From positions 13,446,241 through 13,510,240 of the forward strand of contig NC_092363.1 in assembly GCF_030848805.1 (NCBI RefSeq): a stretch of 64,000 nucleotides of DNA, written 5' to 3'. This stretch comes from Temnothorax longispinosus. Taxonomy: Eukaryota; Arthropoda; Insecta; Hymenoptera; Formicidae. A program made the translations under genes and the position numbers. Shown piece by piece: positions 22,593-33,596 of this stretch; the stretch's first letter is position 1, and the number at the start of each line of letters is the position of its first letter. The notes under the pieces were generated by a model that did not search any database, had not been told where the DNA came from, and saw only the letters and a program-made list of their open reading frames with translations.

Positions 22593-22834
22593 GACTAGCT
22601 ACTGCGGTGTTGCCAAATGTATCTGTACGTTAATTGGATGAAAAAATCGAGTCCAACAGTACTACTATTGTGATATTTTTTTAATTAATAAATAATAATT
22701 AAATACGATTAAATCGTGCGTGTAAAATCATATTTTATATTATTATAATTATTGGGATGTTGCAATGTTTGTTTTCAATTACCTCATGACGGACTGTTAC
22801 TTGACTAGGTGCGTAGGTGAAAGGACTACCTTAA

Positions 22835-23168
22835 CGTCAAAAGTCATCAATTTTATCTTGTTAGAGGCTGCGAGACTGAAGATCAATCAAATAGACGCAT
22901 GATGAGCAACAGGGCTAAAAGTTCCGGAATAGTCTATTCCTTCTTTCTGTTCGAAACCTCTGGCGACAAATCTGGCTTTAAAACGACCGTCCTGTTTTCG
23001 TCGTAAGATCCAGCGACAGGTTAAAGGTTGCACCTGCTTAGAGGGTTTTACTAATTGTAAGTCCCATGTTTTCATTTTGATCAGAGAACTGAGTTCTTCA
23101 GACATAGCTTTACGCCAGTTTTCATCTTTTAGGGCATCTGAGACAGAAATATTCTCTACTTCTCCTAT
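22835..23168 (-). pseudogene. copia reverse transcriptase, 5' half
   Basis: The minus frame encodes ALKDENWRKAMSEELSSL, WDLQLV, CRWILRRKQDGRFKARFVA and FSPVAHHASI, the N-terminal fingers of copia RT, directly upstream in protein order of the segment at 13421-14607. A TGA replaces a conserved Arg just after ASI (22890). The sequence stops abruptly at 23168, where a CCCAGCAAACAC end begins, so integrase, protease and gag are missing. Confidence 0.85.
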
Positions 23169-23400
23169 CCCAGCAAACACAGATATATAACGATTATATT
23201 GCCAGTATATAACGAAATGTAACACGCAATATAACACGATCGTAACAGTTATGCAGACGTTAGTTGTAATTTCGCATACATGGATTATTGCAGTTATATA
23301 ATATAAATAAAGCGATGTTATATAACATTTATACAGCAGTAATATAATTTAAAGCATTATTGTAATATAACTGCAGTGTAACCGTTCTCTTACATTTTAT
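23169..23400. mobile_element. Single end of a CCCAGCAAACAC element, GTTATATAAC-rich
   Basis: CCCAGCAAACAC starts exactly where copia similarity ends. The following 230 bp are full of GTTATATAAC-like motifs. A matching inverted end lies at 30490-30768. The two could be the ends of one 7.6-kb element filled with later insertions, or two partial copies. Confidence 0.5.
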
Positions 23401-24178
23401 TGTATATATTAATTAATTTATAATTTGCCTTTTGTACATACTAATTCCAGAAAAAGTTTTTAAATTAATTCTAAGCGAAAACAAACTGTTTTATTTGCTT
23501 TTGGTTGAAATTAATTTAAAAACCTTTTTTGGAATTAGTATGTGCAAAAGACATACATGTTTTTGCGTAGGAAAGGGACAAATATAAATATATTAATATT
23601 GAATAATCATTTTATTAGATATATTTTGCACTCCAAACATGTAGAGAATATATACATATGTATCATATATTCTATATATATTATATTAATATATAATAAA
23701 ATTTTTCTTATTGCTTCCTCATAGAGGAAGCTTTGTTTTCGTGAATTTCGTATATGAACCTATGATTGCGTATAAAGTTGGGTCTAATCAACCAAATTTA
23801 AATGATTTATATATGAAATAGGGGTAGAAGAAACCAACGAAGAGATTGGTTTTTGAGTTTTTGATGCCAATATGTTCACAGTGTTCTAAAATGTCAAAAT
23901 ATCGCATTAAAATCGCATGTCCGATGTGTGTATGTGCAGATTTGATGTCCGTGGTTGCTCTAACTTCCGTAAATATTGAGATATCGGGCTGTTTTTTTTA
24001 ATCGATAAAGTATCATTCAAGGAAGGTTGGTATTGAATTTGGCGATGATTGGTAAAGGGGTTCTTTTTTAAAAAAATTTTGAATTTTTTTAGAAATGTCC
24101 GTTGCTCTAACTTCCTCAAATTTGGAGATATCGATCTATTTTTAATTTTATTATATTTTTTAGTCTTTTCTATCTCTA
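23401..24178. other. AT-rich DNA with one Helitron-like repeat unit
   Basis: No gene seen. GCTTCCTCATAGAGGAAGC (23714) is a perfect palindrome also found near 26015. The unit at 23767-23899 (TAAAGTTGGGTCTAATCAACC to TTTTTGATGCCAAT) recurs at 25130 and 25290. Confidence 0.4.
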
Positions 24179-25053
24179 TCTATATAAATAAAATAGAATG
24201 TCTGTATATGTCTGTTCTTTATACACTCTTAAACTATTTGACCGATTTTGAAAATATTGTATATGAAGTAGGGGTAGAATTTCCCGGGGAGTGTCATGAT
24301 GTGTATAATTTTTCGTTACCGATCTTTTTGGAACCCGGTACCAAAATTTTTCCATTTTTTCGGAAAATAATTGACCGAATCTCAAAGAGTTAAATATGAA
24401 ACGGGTAGAACTTTCCGGGGAGTGATATAAAGTGTATAATTTTTCGTTACCGATCTTTTTAGAAACCGGTATCAGAAATACACATAACCTCGATTTTTCA
24501 CTTAAAAAATTAAAGTACCTATATAATCGGTAAGTATTACTTAAAAAACCAAGGAATAAAATCGGTAATTGGTAAGTGAAATATTGAGGTTCTATGTACA
24601 TCGCGAGCGAGCAATCTCAAAATTCCCGAAAAAAGCCCGGGTAAACCATGGGATGATGTCGCTGATCGGTAAGTGAAATATCGAAAAAGCGGAAATGACT
24701 CAATAGTGTGAAACTCGAGTAGAAAAAGACCGGTTACGACATGTTTAATCCATGAAAACATTTATGCAGTCTGATTTGAAATTAGAGGCATTTAGTTATG
24801 ATTCAAATTACGAATATCAATTTCATCTGAGAGTAATAATTGGGCAAATGGATGCAATATGTGATTATTGTCAAGCAAAAAAGTTTAAAACTTAAGCACC
24901 TAGATGTGTTATTCATGCGAAAAAGTTAAACTATCGTCTTTAAATCAACCACCCAACACACTCCTTATGTTTGTCTACAATAAGAATATTGAAACACAAA
25001 TGAAGTCGTTTTAAGAAAAACGACTCCCGGGCGAAGCCTGTGTAACCAGCTAG
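24179..25053 (+). mobile_element. Non-autonomous Helitron
   Basis: It starts TCTATATAAATAAAATAG (24179) after an A and ends with a short hairpin (GGGCGAAGCC) and CAGCTAG before a T (25050-25053). TC start, 3' hairpin, CTAG end and A/T insertion point are the Helitron signature. The interior has repeated GGGGTAGAATTTCCCGGGG and CGTTACCGATCTTTTT motifs. No Rep-helicase. Confidence 0.8.
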
Positions 25054-25079
25054 TTTCATATATAATTTTTTAAGATTTG

Positions 25080-25430
25080 CTTGATTAGACCCAGTTTTAT
25101 ACGCGATCGAAGGTCCATAATTTTGATCGCATATAAAGCTAATTGTAGGTCTAATCAACCGAATTTAAAAGAATTATCCTTGAAATAGGGGTAGAAAAGA
25201 CCGAAGTAAATATTGTTTTTTTGAGTTTTCGATGCCATTGGTTGATTAGACCCAGCTTTATACGCGATCAAAGGTCCATAATTTTGATCGCATATAAAGC
25301 TAAGTCTAATCAACCAAATTTAAAAGAATTATATATGGAATAAGGGTAGAAAAGACCGAAGTAAAAATTGTTTTTTGAGTTTTCGATGCCAATGTGTTGC
25401 TTATGTTCAAAAACGTCGAATTTAAATTTT
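25080..25430 (+). repeat. Tandem repeat of about 157 bp, two units
   Basis: GATTAGACCCAG, TTTATACGCGATC and GGTCCATAATTTTGATCGC occur at 25085 and again at 25243, followed in each by TAATCAACC and GAGTTTTCGATGCCA. A third, older copy lies at 23767. Probably part of a Helitron-related element. Confidence 0.75.
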
Positions 25431-25798
25431 TTGAGAATCGGTTTTGAGGATTGGCTATCCACACACATCAAATAACTTAGGACAGATTGAGGCGAATCGG
25501 ATTAATACAAGTTGTAAGACAATTTTCGTTAGTATTTTATTTTAAACGAGCAATTTTATCGTGCTAATTAGTAATCCGATTTGCCTCGGTCTACCCTATA
25601 CATTTTTTAGACAAAAATCGGTAACCCTTTCACTAATCTTTGCCAAATTCGAAACAACCTCCCTTTAATGATACCTTATATATAAGATTACGTGTATGAT
25701 TTATACACTTTTTAGGCAAAAATTGGTAACGCCTTCACCGATCATTGCCAAAATTCAACACCAATCTATCTTTAATGATACTCTATCCATAAAAAAAG

Positions 25799-26222
25799 TG
25801 TGCAAGTAGAAACTCGCACATTGCTTCCTCATAGTTTTTAAATGTGCAAGTAGAAACTTGTACATTGCTTCCTCATAGTTTTTAAGTGAGCAAGTAGAAA
25901 CTTGCACATTGCTTCCTTATAGTTTTTAAGTGTGCAAGTAGAAACCTGCATTGCTTCCTTTATGAGGAAGCCAAATTAATAAATATCTACTAATAATTAT
26001 GCATACAAAAACAGGCTTCCTCATAGAGGAAGCAATGTGCAGGTTTCTACTTGCACACTTAAAAACTATAAGGAAGCAATGTGCAAGTTTCTACTTGCTC
26101 ACTTAAAAACTATGAGAAAGCAATGTACAAGTTTCTACTTGCACATTTAAAAACTATAAGGAAGCAATGTGCAAGTTTCTACTTGCACACTTAAAAACTA
26201 TGAGGAAGCAATGTGCAAGTTT
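25799..26222. repeat. Inverted array of 44-bp hairpin units
   Basis: On the left four units start at about 25799, 25843, 25886 and 25930 with GTGCAAGTAGAAACTTGCAC, each unit itself a hairpin, followed by ATTGCTTCCTCATAG and TTTTTAA. From 26015 about five units run in the opposite orientation, starting from GCTTCCTCATAGAGGAAGC. The centre (25975-26014) is AT-rich. The whole forms a large cruciform-capable structure with hairpins inside its arms. Confidence 0.9.
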
Positions 26223-26839
26223 TTTGGTTAATGAATATATTTGGTTAATAAACAGCTTTTTATCACAATACATATTGATCCGGTCAAGGATCATTCAAGG
26301 ATTCCTCACATATAAAATCTTTGGTACATTCTATGGAATATATGCGATATATTCCAAAATCTAAATTTCGTATTGGCTGGTGGTTTCCACATTCTTCAAT
26401 TTAAATAGATCTACTGTTGTTGTATATATAATTAAATATAGGCTGTACTTGCACATATGTATATATTATTATAAGCATCAGACATGAATCTGTTTTTGTT
26501 GTGGAGTCCACCAGCAAATTCTCTATAGAAAATAATTATGTAAAACTAGTCAATTGTACAATCTCTGATTTTCAATCACAACTTTGTAAAAAGACAATCA
26601 AATTGCGTTCGTAAAAAAAGAAAAGATTTTACTAGCAGTTTAATGAACATAAGACATTTTAAGCACTGACAAGTGATTCAAATTTTAGAGTTGTATGACA
26701 ATTAATATTGATACTTATAATTAACTTATAATATGTAACTTATACTATTCTTTACTTTATCATAACGCGTTTATCTGTCAGACTTATACCTATAGTTTAA
26801 TTTTAATAATCTCTTTTCTGAATCATTTTACGAGCATGC
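26223..26839. other. AT-rich stretch with no recognised feature
   Basis: No ORF or repeat structure of note. Confidence 0.4.
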
Positions 26840-26914
26840 TTGTCTAGTGGACATCAAAAGGAGATGTATTCATGTTTCCTCTGGAAGATTTATAGGCTAG
26901 TGCGGACTCTATTC

Positions 26915-27105
26915 CTAAAAGGGGCAGTTCCAGCACCCACTGGTCAAAGCTCGATCAAGGACATCGACCAATGCGGACTCTGTCCTCGCCAGAGGACAGT
27001 CCCAGCAACCACTGGTCAAAGCTGGTTCAAGGACATCGACCAATGCAAACTCTGTCCTCGACAGAGGATAATCCCAGCACTCACTGGTCTAATCCAGGAG
27101 TGCTG
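26915..27105 (+). repeat. 72-bp minisatellite, about 2.7 units
   Basis: ACCAATGC starts at 26967 and 27039, 72 bp apart, within units containing CACTGGTCAAAGCT, CAAGGACATCGACC and CTCTGTCCTCG. Because 72 is a multiple of three, an ORF of 100 codons (26840-27142) spans it with repeated TGQS..KDIDQC..CPRQR. I do not recognise it as a gene. Confidence 0.8.
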
Positions 27106-27142
27106 GCACTATCTCCTTGTAGAATATTCCGCACTAACCTAA

Positions 27143-27684
27143 GTCCTCCATATAAGTACATCTCCATCTAATGTCTGATAAATGAGCACATTGTGATTGT
27201 AAACAAATTAAAAAAGATTATTAAGCTATAAGTACGAAAGATAATGAAAACATATCCATTTCTCTATTATTACATTGCAACCTCTAATTCTCAATCATGC
27301 CATAGTAAAAAAAATCCTATTGCATTAAAAAATAAAAAAATAACTACGCCGATACATTGATATGATACATTGATGATATAACTCAAGCGGAAATTTTTTC
27401 ATTATATATGATTTCACCAACTCGACAAGCAGATCTATAACGAAACAATATAGATAACAATCATTTTAAGTAACATAATGAAAAACGAGCATTTAAAACG
27501 TTTTTTAATTTATTATAACTTGTCTCGAAATTTAGACAACCATTTACATTTTATAAGCAAAATTTTATAAGCTGTAAGCTGCAAATGCTTCGACATTAGT
27601 GAAACTCTGTCCTTATTTGATTTCTATTATATTTCGAGAGAACATAAGAAACACGAATTCCTGAAACATATATTGAAAAGATAC
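27143..27684. other. AT-rich stretch, no gene
   Basis: No coding signal. It would be intron or downstream sequence of the ARMH3-like copy. Confidence 0.4.
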
Positions 27685-28560
27685 CGAGTAACGTAGCTGC
27701 AAGCGGTTGAGCCGGCGCTGCCTTATCCTGCAACTTTCTATGATGCATAGGTACTCTATGTAGCTGAACTCTAAATGGCAGATTCGCGTCGTGCATTAAA
27801 CTGTTTGCATATTGGTCCTCCGCAATGCAGCTTAGTATCAAGAAGCACAGCTTCACATTACTCATTATAGCCTCCGTTCGAATTACTTGCATAACTATCG
27901 AACTGTAATGCAAATGCAGATATCTCACAATTGTTAAGCAGCGAATTATCAATAATTTTATAATAATTTATATTATATTCTCACAACGATACTGCAGGAA
28001 GGTTGCTAGTAGACTGAACGGCTGAGCCATCACGTCGGGTGGCGAAGCACCAGGAGCTACCGCGTTTGGGCCCAGGGTATTATTCGGCGATGGAGGTTAC
28101 TAGAATATTTATTAAATTAAATCCATAGTCTCCCTGGTTAGCTTTCTTGTACATGGATTGGATGACGGCTGCTAAAGTTTGCAGTGCGTATACTATTCTA
28201 AATAGATGTTCATCGACTAATGTTTCAACACAGTGGCACACCAATGCGTTCAAATTTTTTTGCTGGCATTTAGGTGTTCCGATGTCATATGTAGAATTTT
28301 ATTTTCGATGTGAGGTACCTACAATATATATTGCATGAAATAAATATTTATCTTCGATTAGTCGGAAAATGACAAAAACAGTCCCAAGATACGTACCATA
28401 GGTTTAATAAGGAACAATTCATTCCAGAAATTTGGATGAGCTAGCGTCAGGTCTTCGTCTTTAAAGAAACTCTCATAGATCGGTACTAGCTTGCATTTGT
28501 GTTGACGTTTGGCATCGGAGCCGCTCTTTTTCTCATAGCCATTGGTACAGTAAACTATTT
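27685..28560 (-). pseudogene. ARMH3: ARMH3 (C10orf76) homologue, partial decayed copy
   Basis: Four pieces on minus are collinear with the armadillo-like helical protein ARMH3. (1) 28560-28397: LVPIYESFFKDEDLTL and FWNELFLIKP, ending at donor GTACGT. (2) 28263-28100: after acceptor TGCCAG, YALQTLAAVIQSMYKK then GDYGFNLINILV. (3) about 28090-27990: NAVAPGASPPDV then FSLLATFLQY. (4) 27902-27685: SSIVMQ, then LCFLILSCIAEDQYANSL, FRVQLHRVPMHHRK and PLAATLL before GTATCT. Large internal parts (between 2 and 3) and the C-terminal half are missing, and a frameshift lies near 28088. The family protein works at the Golgi with GBF1 and PI4KB. This is a deleted duplicate or relic, not the working gene. 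Introns are kept, so it is not a processed copy. Confidence 0.75.
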
Positions 28561-28844
28561 TCCTCTGTTCATATTCAAACTCTAGAAACATGTTGGTATA
28601 TAAGTTCTTTCACAACGATACGCTTGTGTGATAATCTTAGATCTTCCTAAAATAACTTTTCTAAAAGAAATCAAAGGCAATACTATGCATTTTATATTTA
28701 TCTAACTCTTTATATAATGAATAAAAATGTCGTCTATATATTTATTTATCAAAATCATTGCTCTGTATAACATAAATTTAACATTTCAATGTAACACTGT
28801 TAAATACCCTCCGACATACGACTGATTGTAGATCGACCCGGGTA

Positions 28845-28966
28845 TTTTCCGTTTCACGCATGATGCGCATAATGCATCATTTATCCTTGTTTATTAACAC
28901 TCGATGAATAACAATAAGGATAAATGATGCATTATGTGCATCGTGCGTGAAACGGAAAGTACCTCT
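28845..28966. mobile_element. Hairpin MITE
   Basis: TTTCCGTTTCACGCATGATG at 28846 is mirrored at the right end (to 28960), and the arms (about 50 bp) also share ATGCATCATTTATCCTT. A loop of about 20 bp separates them. It directly abuts the 3' end of the next Helitron. Confidence 0.7.
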
Positions 28967-28976
28967 ATATTATATA

Positions 28977-30180
28977 CTAGCATGCCCCGCCGGGCTTCGC
29001 CCCGGAGAACATGTGTATTAAAACACGCAAATAGTCTCTCTCTCTCCCTCCCTCCCCCCTCCCCCCTCCCCCTCCCTCCCTTCCCGTTCCCCTCCCTGGA
29101 TATCTTTCTAGATTAATTTTTTTTTACGTGGTAACGAAAAACTATACAGCCTATATCACTCCCCGGGAAATTCTACCCCTACTTCATATACAATACTTTC
29201 AAAATCTGTCCAGCCGTTCTTGAGTTATAAATGGTGTAACCAACCCAACTTTGTTTTATATATAAGATTGCCCTTTCCAAAAAGATCGGTAACGAAAAAT
29301 TATATACTTTATAGCACTCCCCGGGAAATTTAACCCCTACTTTATGTACAATTCTTTGAGATTCGGTCATTCAGAACCGATTTTCAAAAAAATCGGTAAC
29401 AAAAAATAGTACATTTTATAGCACTCCCCGGGAAATTCTACCCCTACTTCATGTATAATTCTTTGAGATTCAATCAATTATTTCCCGAAAAATTGGAAAA
29501 ATTAAAAAAACCGGTTTTTAAAAAAACAGTAACGAAAAATTATATACTTTATAGCACTTCCCGGAAAATTCAACCCCTACTTTATGTACAATTCTTTGAG
29601 ATTCGGTCATTCCGAACCGGTTTCCAAAAAAATCGGTAACAAAAAATAGTACACTTTAGCACTCCCCGGGAAATTATACTCCTTCTTCATGTATAATTTT
29701 TTGAGATTCAATCAATTATTTCCCTAAAAATTGGAAAAATTAAAAAAATTGGTTTTTAAAAAGATCGGTAACAAAAACTGTACACATCATGGCACTCCCC
29801 GTAAAATTCTACCACTACTTCTTTAAGATTCGGTCAATAAATTCCCGAAAAATTGAAAAAATTTCCGTACCGGCTTCCAAAAAAATCGGTAACAAAAAAT
29901 TATACACTTTATAGCACTCCCCGAAAAATTTTGCCCCTGTTTAATCTATAATTCTTTGAGATTCGGCCAATTATTTCCCGAAAAATTAGAAGAATTAAAA
30001 AAACCGGTTTTCAGGAAATCGGTAACAAAAAACTATACACATAGTGGCATTCCCCGGAAAATTCTACCCCTATTTCATATACTTTTGGTAAAAATTCGGT
30101 TCAGGGGTTTGGGCTGAGCGTTGATGAGTGAGTGAGTGAGTGAGTGAGTCAGTCAGGACATCTTCCTTTATATATATAGA
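28977..30180 (-). mobile_element. Non-autonomous Helitron with tandem internal units
   Basis: On minus it starts TCTATATATATAAAGG (30180) after A and ends with a GC hairpin (CCGGGGCGAAGCCCGG) and GCATGCTAG before T (28977). Between, seven or eight units repeat the blocks CACTCCCCGGGAAATT, CTACCCCTACTTCAT, TTTGAGATTCGGTCA and ATCGGTAACAAAAA every 105-160 bp. Near the 5' end is a GAGT microsatellite (30126-30150). No Rep-helicase. Confidence 0.8.
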
Positions 30181-30489
30181 TGTGCACAACGTGTTCTAAC
30201 CTATAATAGCTAATTTTAACGTACATATACATACCTTCAAGTTATCTCTCGTACGAGAGCGAATCAAAGGGACGTCCTCGACTGTCTCTCGCCGGCGTCG
30301 CGTCCTTTTACGACCGACGGGCCGTCGCGCACACGAGACACCCGCGAACGCGGTTCACGATCTCCCACGGACGGACGCGGTCTTCTAAATGTATATCGTC
30401 AGTATCGTCACGATCGTGACTCGTGGCACGATGGCACGAGCAGAAGCGGAAAGAGACCGCGAACTTGCGCGCGCCGCTATGGCGCATGC
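30181..30489. other. GC-rich segment, no gene
   Basis: CpG-rich DNA (30240-30480), unlike its surroundings. No ORF with coding character. A decayed promoter or LTR is possible. Confidence 0.3.
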
Positions 30490-30768
30490 TATTGAAGTTA
30501 TATAATTCCGGCGGTAATTGAAATTATGTTATATAATATTTATATAATATCAACGCAATCGTTGTTGTATAACACGCATATATTGCAGTTGTATAATTGT
30601 GCATTTATTATAACATATGAATAACGGAGCAATATAATAGTTTTATAACTTAGTTATATAATAATAATAACGTAAAGTTATATAACTGTTATGCTACTAC
30701 AGTATAACACCTGTTATATAATCTGTTACTTCCAGGTTATATATCAATTATATTTAGTGTTTGCTGGG
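30490..30768. mobile_element. Inverted end of a CCCAGCAAACAC element
   Basis: It ends GTGTTTGCTGGG at 30768, the complement of the end at 23169, and has the same GTTATATAAC-rich subterminal DNA. See that entry for the two interpretations. Confidence 0.5.
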
Positions 30769-30828
30769 CTTTTTAGTATTAGCAATTTTTCTAATTCTAT
30801 TACATTCTTTAGTTCTTTCTACCCCCAT

Positions 30829-31515
30829 CTATATACATATATAAGTACCTGATGTCTGTATGTCTGTCTGTCTGACCGCAAACTACTTGTTATTTTCCAA
30901 TAAATTGGAAAAATTTCGTAACTGGTTTCCAAAAATTGGTAACAAAAAATTATAAACTTTATCCCGGAAAATTATAAACAATCCCCGGGAAATTCTACCT
31001 CTACTTTATATACAATTCTTTGAAATTCGGTCAATTATTTCCGGAAAAATCCAAAAAGATCGGTAACGAAAAATTATATACTTTATATTTTTTTAAACAG
31101 AAATCGGTAACGAAAAATTATACACTTTATGACACTCCCTGGGAAATATATTCTACCCTTAGTTTATATACAATTCTTTAAAATTCAGTCAATTAATTCC
31201 CGAAAAATTTCTGATACCGGCTTCCAAAAAAATCGGTAACGAAATATTATACACTTTATAGCACTCCCTGAAAAATTCTACCCCTGTTTCATATATAATT
31301 CTTTAAGATTCGGTCAATTATTTCCCAAAGAATTAAAAAAACCGGTTTCCAGAAAATCGGTAACAAAAAACTATACACATCATCGCATTCTCCGAGAAAT
31401 TCTACCCCTATTTCATATACTTTTGGTAAAAATTCGGTTCACTAACGAATGAGTAGTTCACGGACAGACGGACAGACAGACAGACAAACAAGACAAACAG
31501 TCGGGTTTTATATTA
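30829..31515. mobile_element. Helitron-like sequence with two outward 5'-type ends
   Basis: The left side starts TCTATATACATATATAAG and (TGTC)n. The right side ends with the complement of a similar start (GACAGACAGACA, then TTTATATTATAG). The middle has the same CCCCGGGAAATTCTACC units as the Helitrons nearby. Two opposed 5' ends and no CTAG hairpin suggest a rearranged copy. Confidence 0.5.
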
Positions 31516-31530
31516 TAGTATGATGATATA

Positions 31531-32214
31531 AAATGACTCGGGAAGACATCCCCAACAACATATTTAAAAATAAAGCAAATCGGAGAGGAGGCTCCTTTTA
31601 TGCATAAATACCGATTATATGCATTTGGTTTTATTAGGTATTATGAAACGCTTATTAGGATTTTGGGTTAAGGTGTGACCGGACATGGATCTGTGCGTTG
31701 AGAAAATCTCATAAACTGTACTCACTCACGTACTCACGTACTCACGTACGTTAAAACGGTCGCCACTTCGTTTTAAATGCGATTACGAAGAACGCTGACA
31801 TGCCCGGTTGACTTCCGGTTGCCGTGAAATACTTCCTCTCGATCCTCAGCCTCTCTGTATTTCCGCTGCGATAATGCGTTTTCATCGACCACGCCCTTTA
31901 CGTAATTGCGCACTTTTATTTCGGATTCGGTAATCACTTGCTGGGATTAGGATTAATGAAGGTGATTAAGTTGCACTTGCATTTATGAAAACAAATAACA
32001 AGAATATATATTTTGTACTCGAAGTACAGGATTACAACGGGTAACGCCCCGATTGCATCATCTCGCATCACTCGCGATTTTCGTATAAAATAACGTATAT
32101 TTCCGAAAAATATTCACTTCCGGATGTTCTCTGATTAATTACGATTACGCGGATTACGGTCGCGCCAGGGATACTTCTCCTCCTCGTCCGATGTTTAACG
32201 ATTATGCTCACGAT
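31531..32214. other. Mixed sequence without recognised gene
   Basis: A short (ACTCACGT)n run at 31720-31750. The rest is unremarkable. Confidence 0.35.
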
Positions 32215-32463
32215 TAAAGCCCCTTGCACAATGCCAGGCAACAGGCAATAGGAACAGGGAATAGAAATCAGAAATCATGTATAAATGCAGAATAAACAGT
32301 GACACAGGCAATAGACACAGAGTTTCCGTCACGTTGGAAATTCTGTGCCTATTGCCTATTGCCAACCAATCATAGCATTTGAATTTTTTAGGTTGTAATT
32401 AACGATTTTTTGGTTATTTCCTGTTCCTATTGCCTGTTGCCTGGCATTGTGCAAGGGGCTTAA
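32215..32463. mobile_element. PIF/Harbinger-like MITE with TAA duplication
   Basis: AGCCCCTTGCACAATGCCAG at 32218 is inverted at the right end (to 32460); the perfect repeat continues through CAACAGGCAATAGGAAC. TAA flanks both ends (32215-32217 and 32461-32463). A 243-bp body with CAATAGGCA variants, no ORF. Confidence 0.8.
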
Positions 32464-33064
32464 GGATCTCTTAAACCGCGATATTAACACGACGAGAGTT
32501 GGCGAGGAAAAGACCTCGTCTCCCGCCGAGATTTCTCCCACCTCAGGCTCGCGACTGCGTTGCGCGCGATCGGGTAAATCACGCCACGCGCCCGTTTGTT
32601 GTCAACACACTCTGTCTCTCTCACACTCGCGCGCGCCGGTTGCTTACGCCACGCGATGCTCTATTGTCTTTCCTTATCTATAACGCAGTTTCTATCTCTC
32701 TTTATCTTTAATACGTAATAACTGATCTATCGCGAATATTAATATGAAATTTATTGTTTTATGTTTCTAATGTTCCAAAATACCTAATTAATTTAATTTT
32801 AAGCAAATCTATTAAATATTTAAATATTTCGTTATTAAGCTTAAAACTGCGCTATAAACTTATGTACGTTATCTTATATTCGTCACTATATAAAATTATA
32901 CGCAAAATAAAATAAAACTATGACATTTACGTCATTGAAGATTCATACATAAAATAAATGCTGTTCTTTATCATTTGCGCATCTAACTACCTCATTGCGT
33001 CACAACCTTACAATATGCGCGTTATCTTATCTTATTACGCAATTTACATATAATATCATTATCT
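32464..33064. other. GC-rich then AT-rich DNA, possible promoter
   Basis: 32464-32660 is CpG-rich with CGCGCGCC and TC tracts. AT-rich DNA follows. Together with the exon-like segments at 33072 and 33141 it could be a promoter and first intron of a non-coding or 5' untranslated transcript. This is inference only. Confidence 0.25.
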
Positions 33065-33071
33065 TTACAGG

Positions 33072-33180
33072 AACTTTGCCATATTGCTCTCAGGTAAGTA
33101 TAATATAGATCTTAACACTAATTCTCTTTCTAATTTCAGGTATACGCCTTCATGCTGCTGGATCTTCGTGGGATTATAGG
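33072..33180 (+). ncRNA. Two candidate micro-exons, non-coding or 5' UTR
   Basis: A 23-bp segment (33072-33094) lies between TTATCTTTACAG and GTAAGTATAA. After a 46-bp intron-like stretch ending CTTTCTAATTTCAG, a 40-bp segment (33141-33180) is followed by GTAGGTATAC. All four sites match splice consensus, but an intron under 50 bp would be unusually short for an insect and the segments have no clear protein pattern. Low confidence. Confidence 0.2.
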
Positions 33181-33596
33181 TAGGTATACAATTAGGTATA
33201 CAAAGTAAGTATAAAATTATCATTGAACATTAAAAAAATATTAATAATTAATTTTTACGCCGCCGATTATTTTTGCGTCATAATTGAAAAAATAATCTAA
33301 ATCGCATATTTATCATTGATTTTTTATCAAACAAATAAATCTTCTTAAAATAATATCAAAATACACTTAATTAATGCTTTGTAATATTATTGCGCCTTTT
33401 ACGTTTTTAAAAGATCATCTCAGATCGCTGTGACGACATACTTCGTCTTTTGCGTTATCATCCTCGATAATCCTTTTTTTAATCTAAATAACTTTATTTA
33501 ATTAACAAAAATAAAAAAATATAACTCAGTTACATATCATAAATCTTTTACCATAGAATCTGCGCCTTTCTTCAATCTATCACACTTTTATCTCTA

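Larger units (their letters stand above)
14612..22830. mobile_element. 8.2-kb TTAA-flanked DNA transposon carrying a Mutator-like transposase-exonuclease gene
   Basis: The element sits inside copia RT. TTAA stands at 14608-14611 and 22831-22834. Removing the element and one TTAA rejoins the copia frame across a conserved RT motif. The termini are inverted: GGTAGTTCTTTCA at 14612 and its complement with one mismatch at 22818-22830. TTAA targets are known for piggyBac and Kolobok elements. The internal gene at 17650-22517 is neither a typical piggyBac nor a typical THAP-Kolobok transposase. Two later insertions (15109-17240 and 17850-19445) account for about 3.7 kb, so the original length was about 4.5 kb. 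Confidence 0.8.

Noticed and set aside
25799..26222. CRISPR-like array of regular repeats
   Set aside because: Units change orientation, spacers are not unique, and the context is a eukaryotic genome.
26840..27142. 100-codon gene with cysteine repeats
   Set aside because: Created by a 72-bp minisatellite; no homologous family recognised, no splice or start context.
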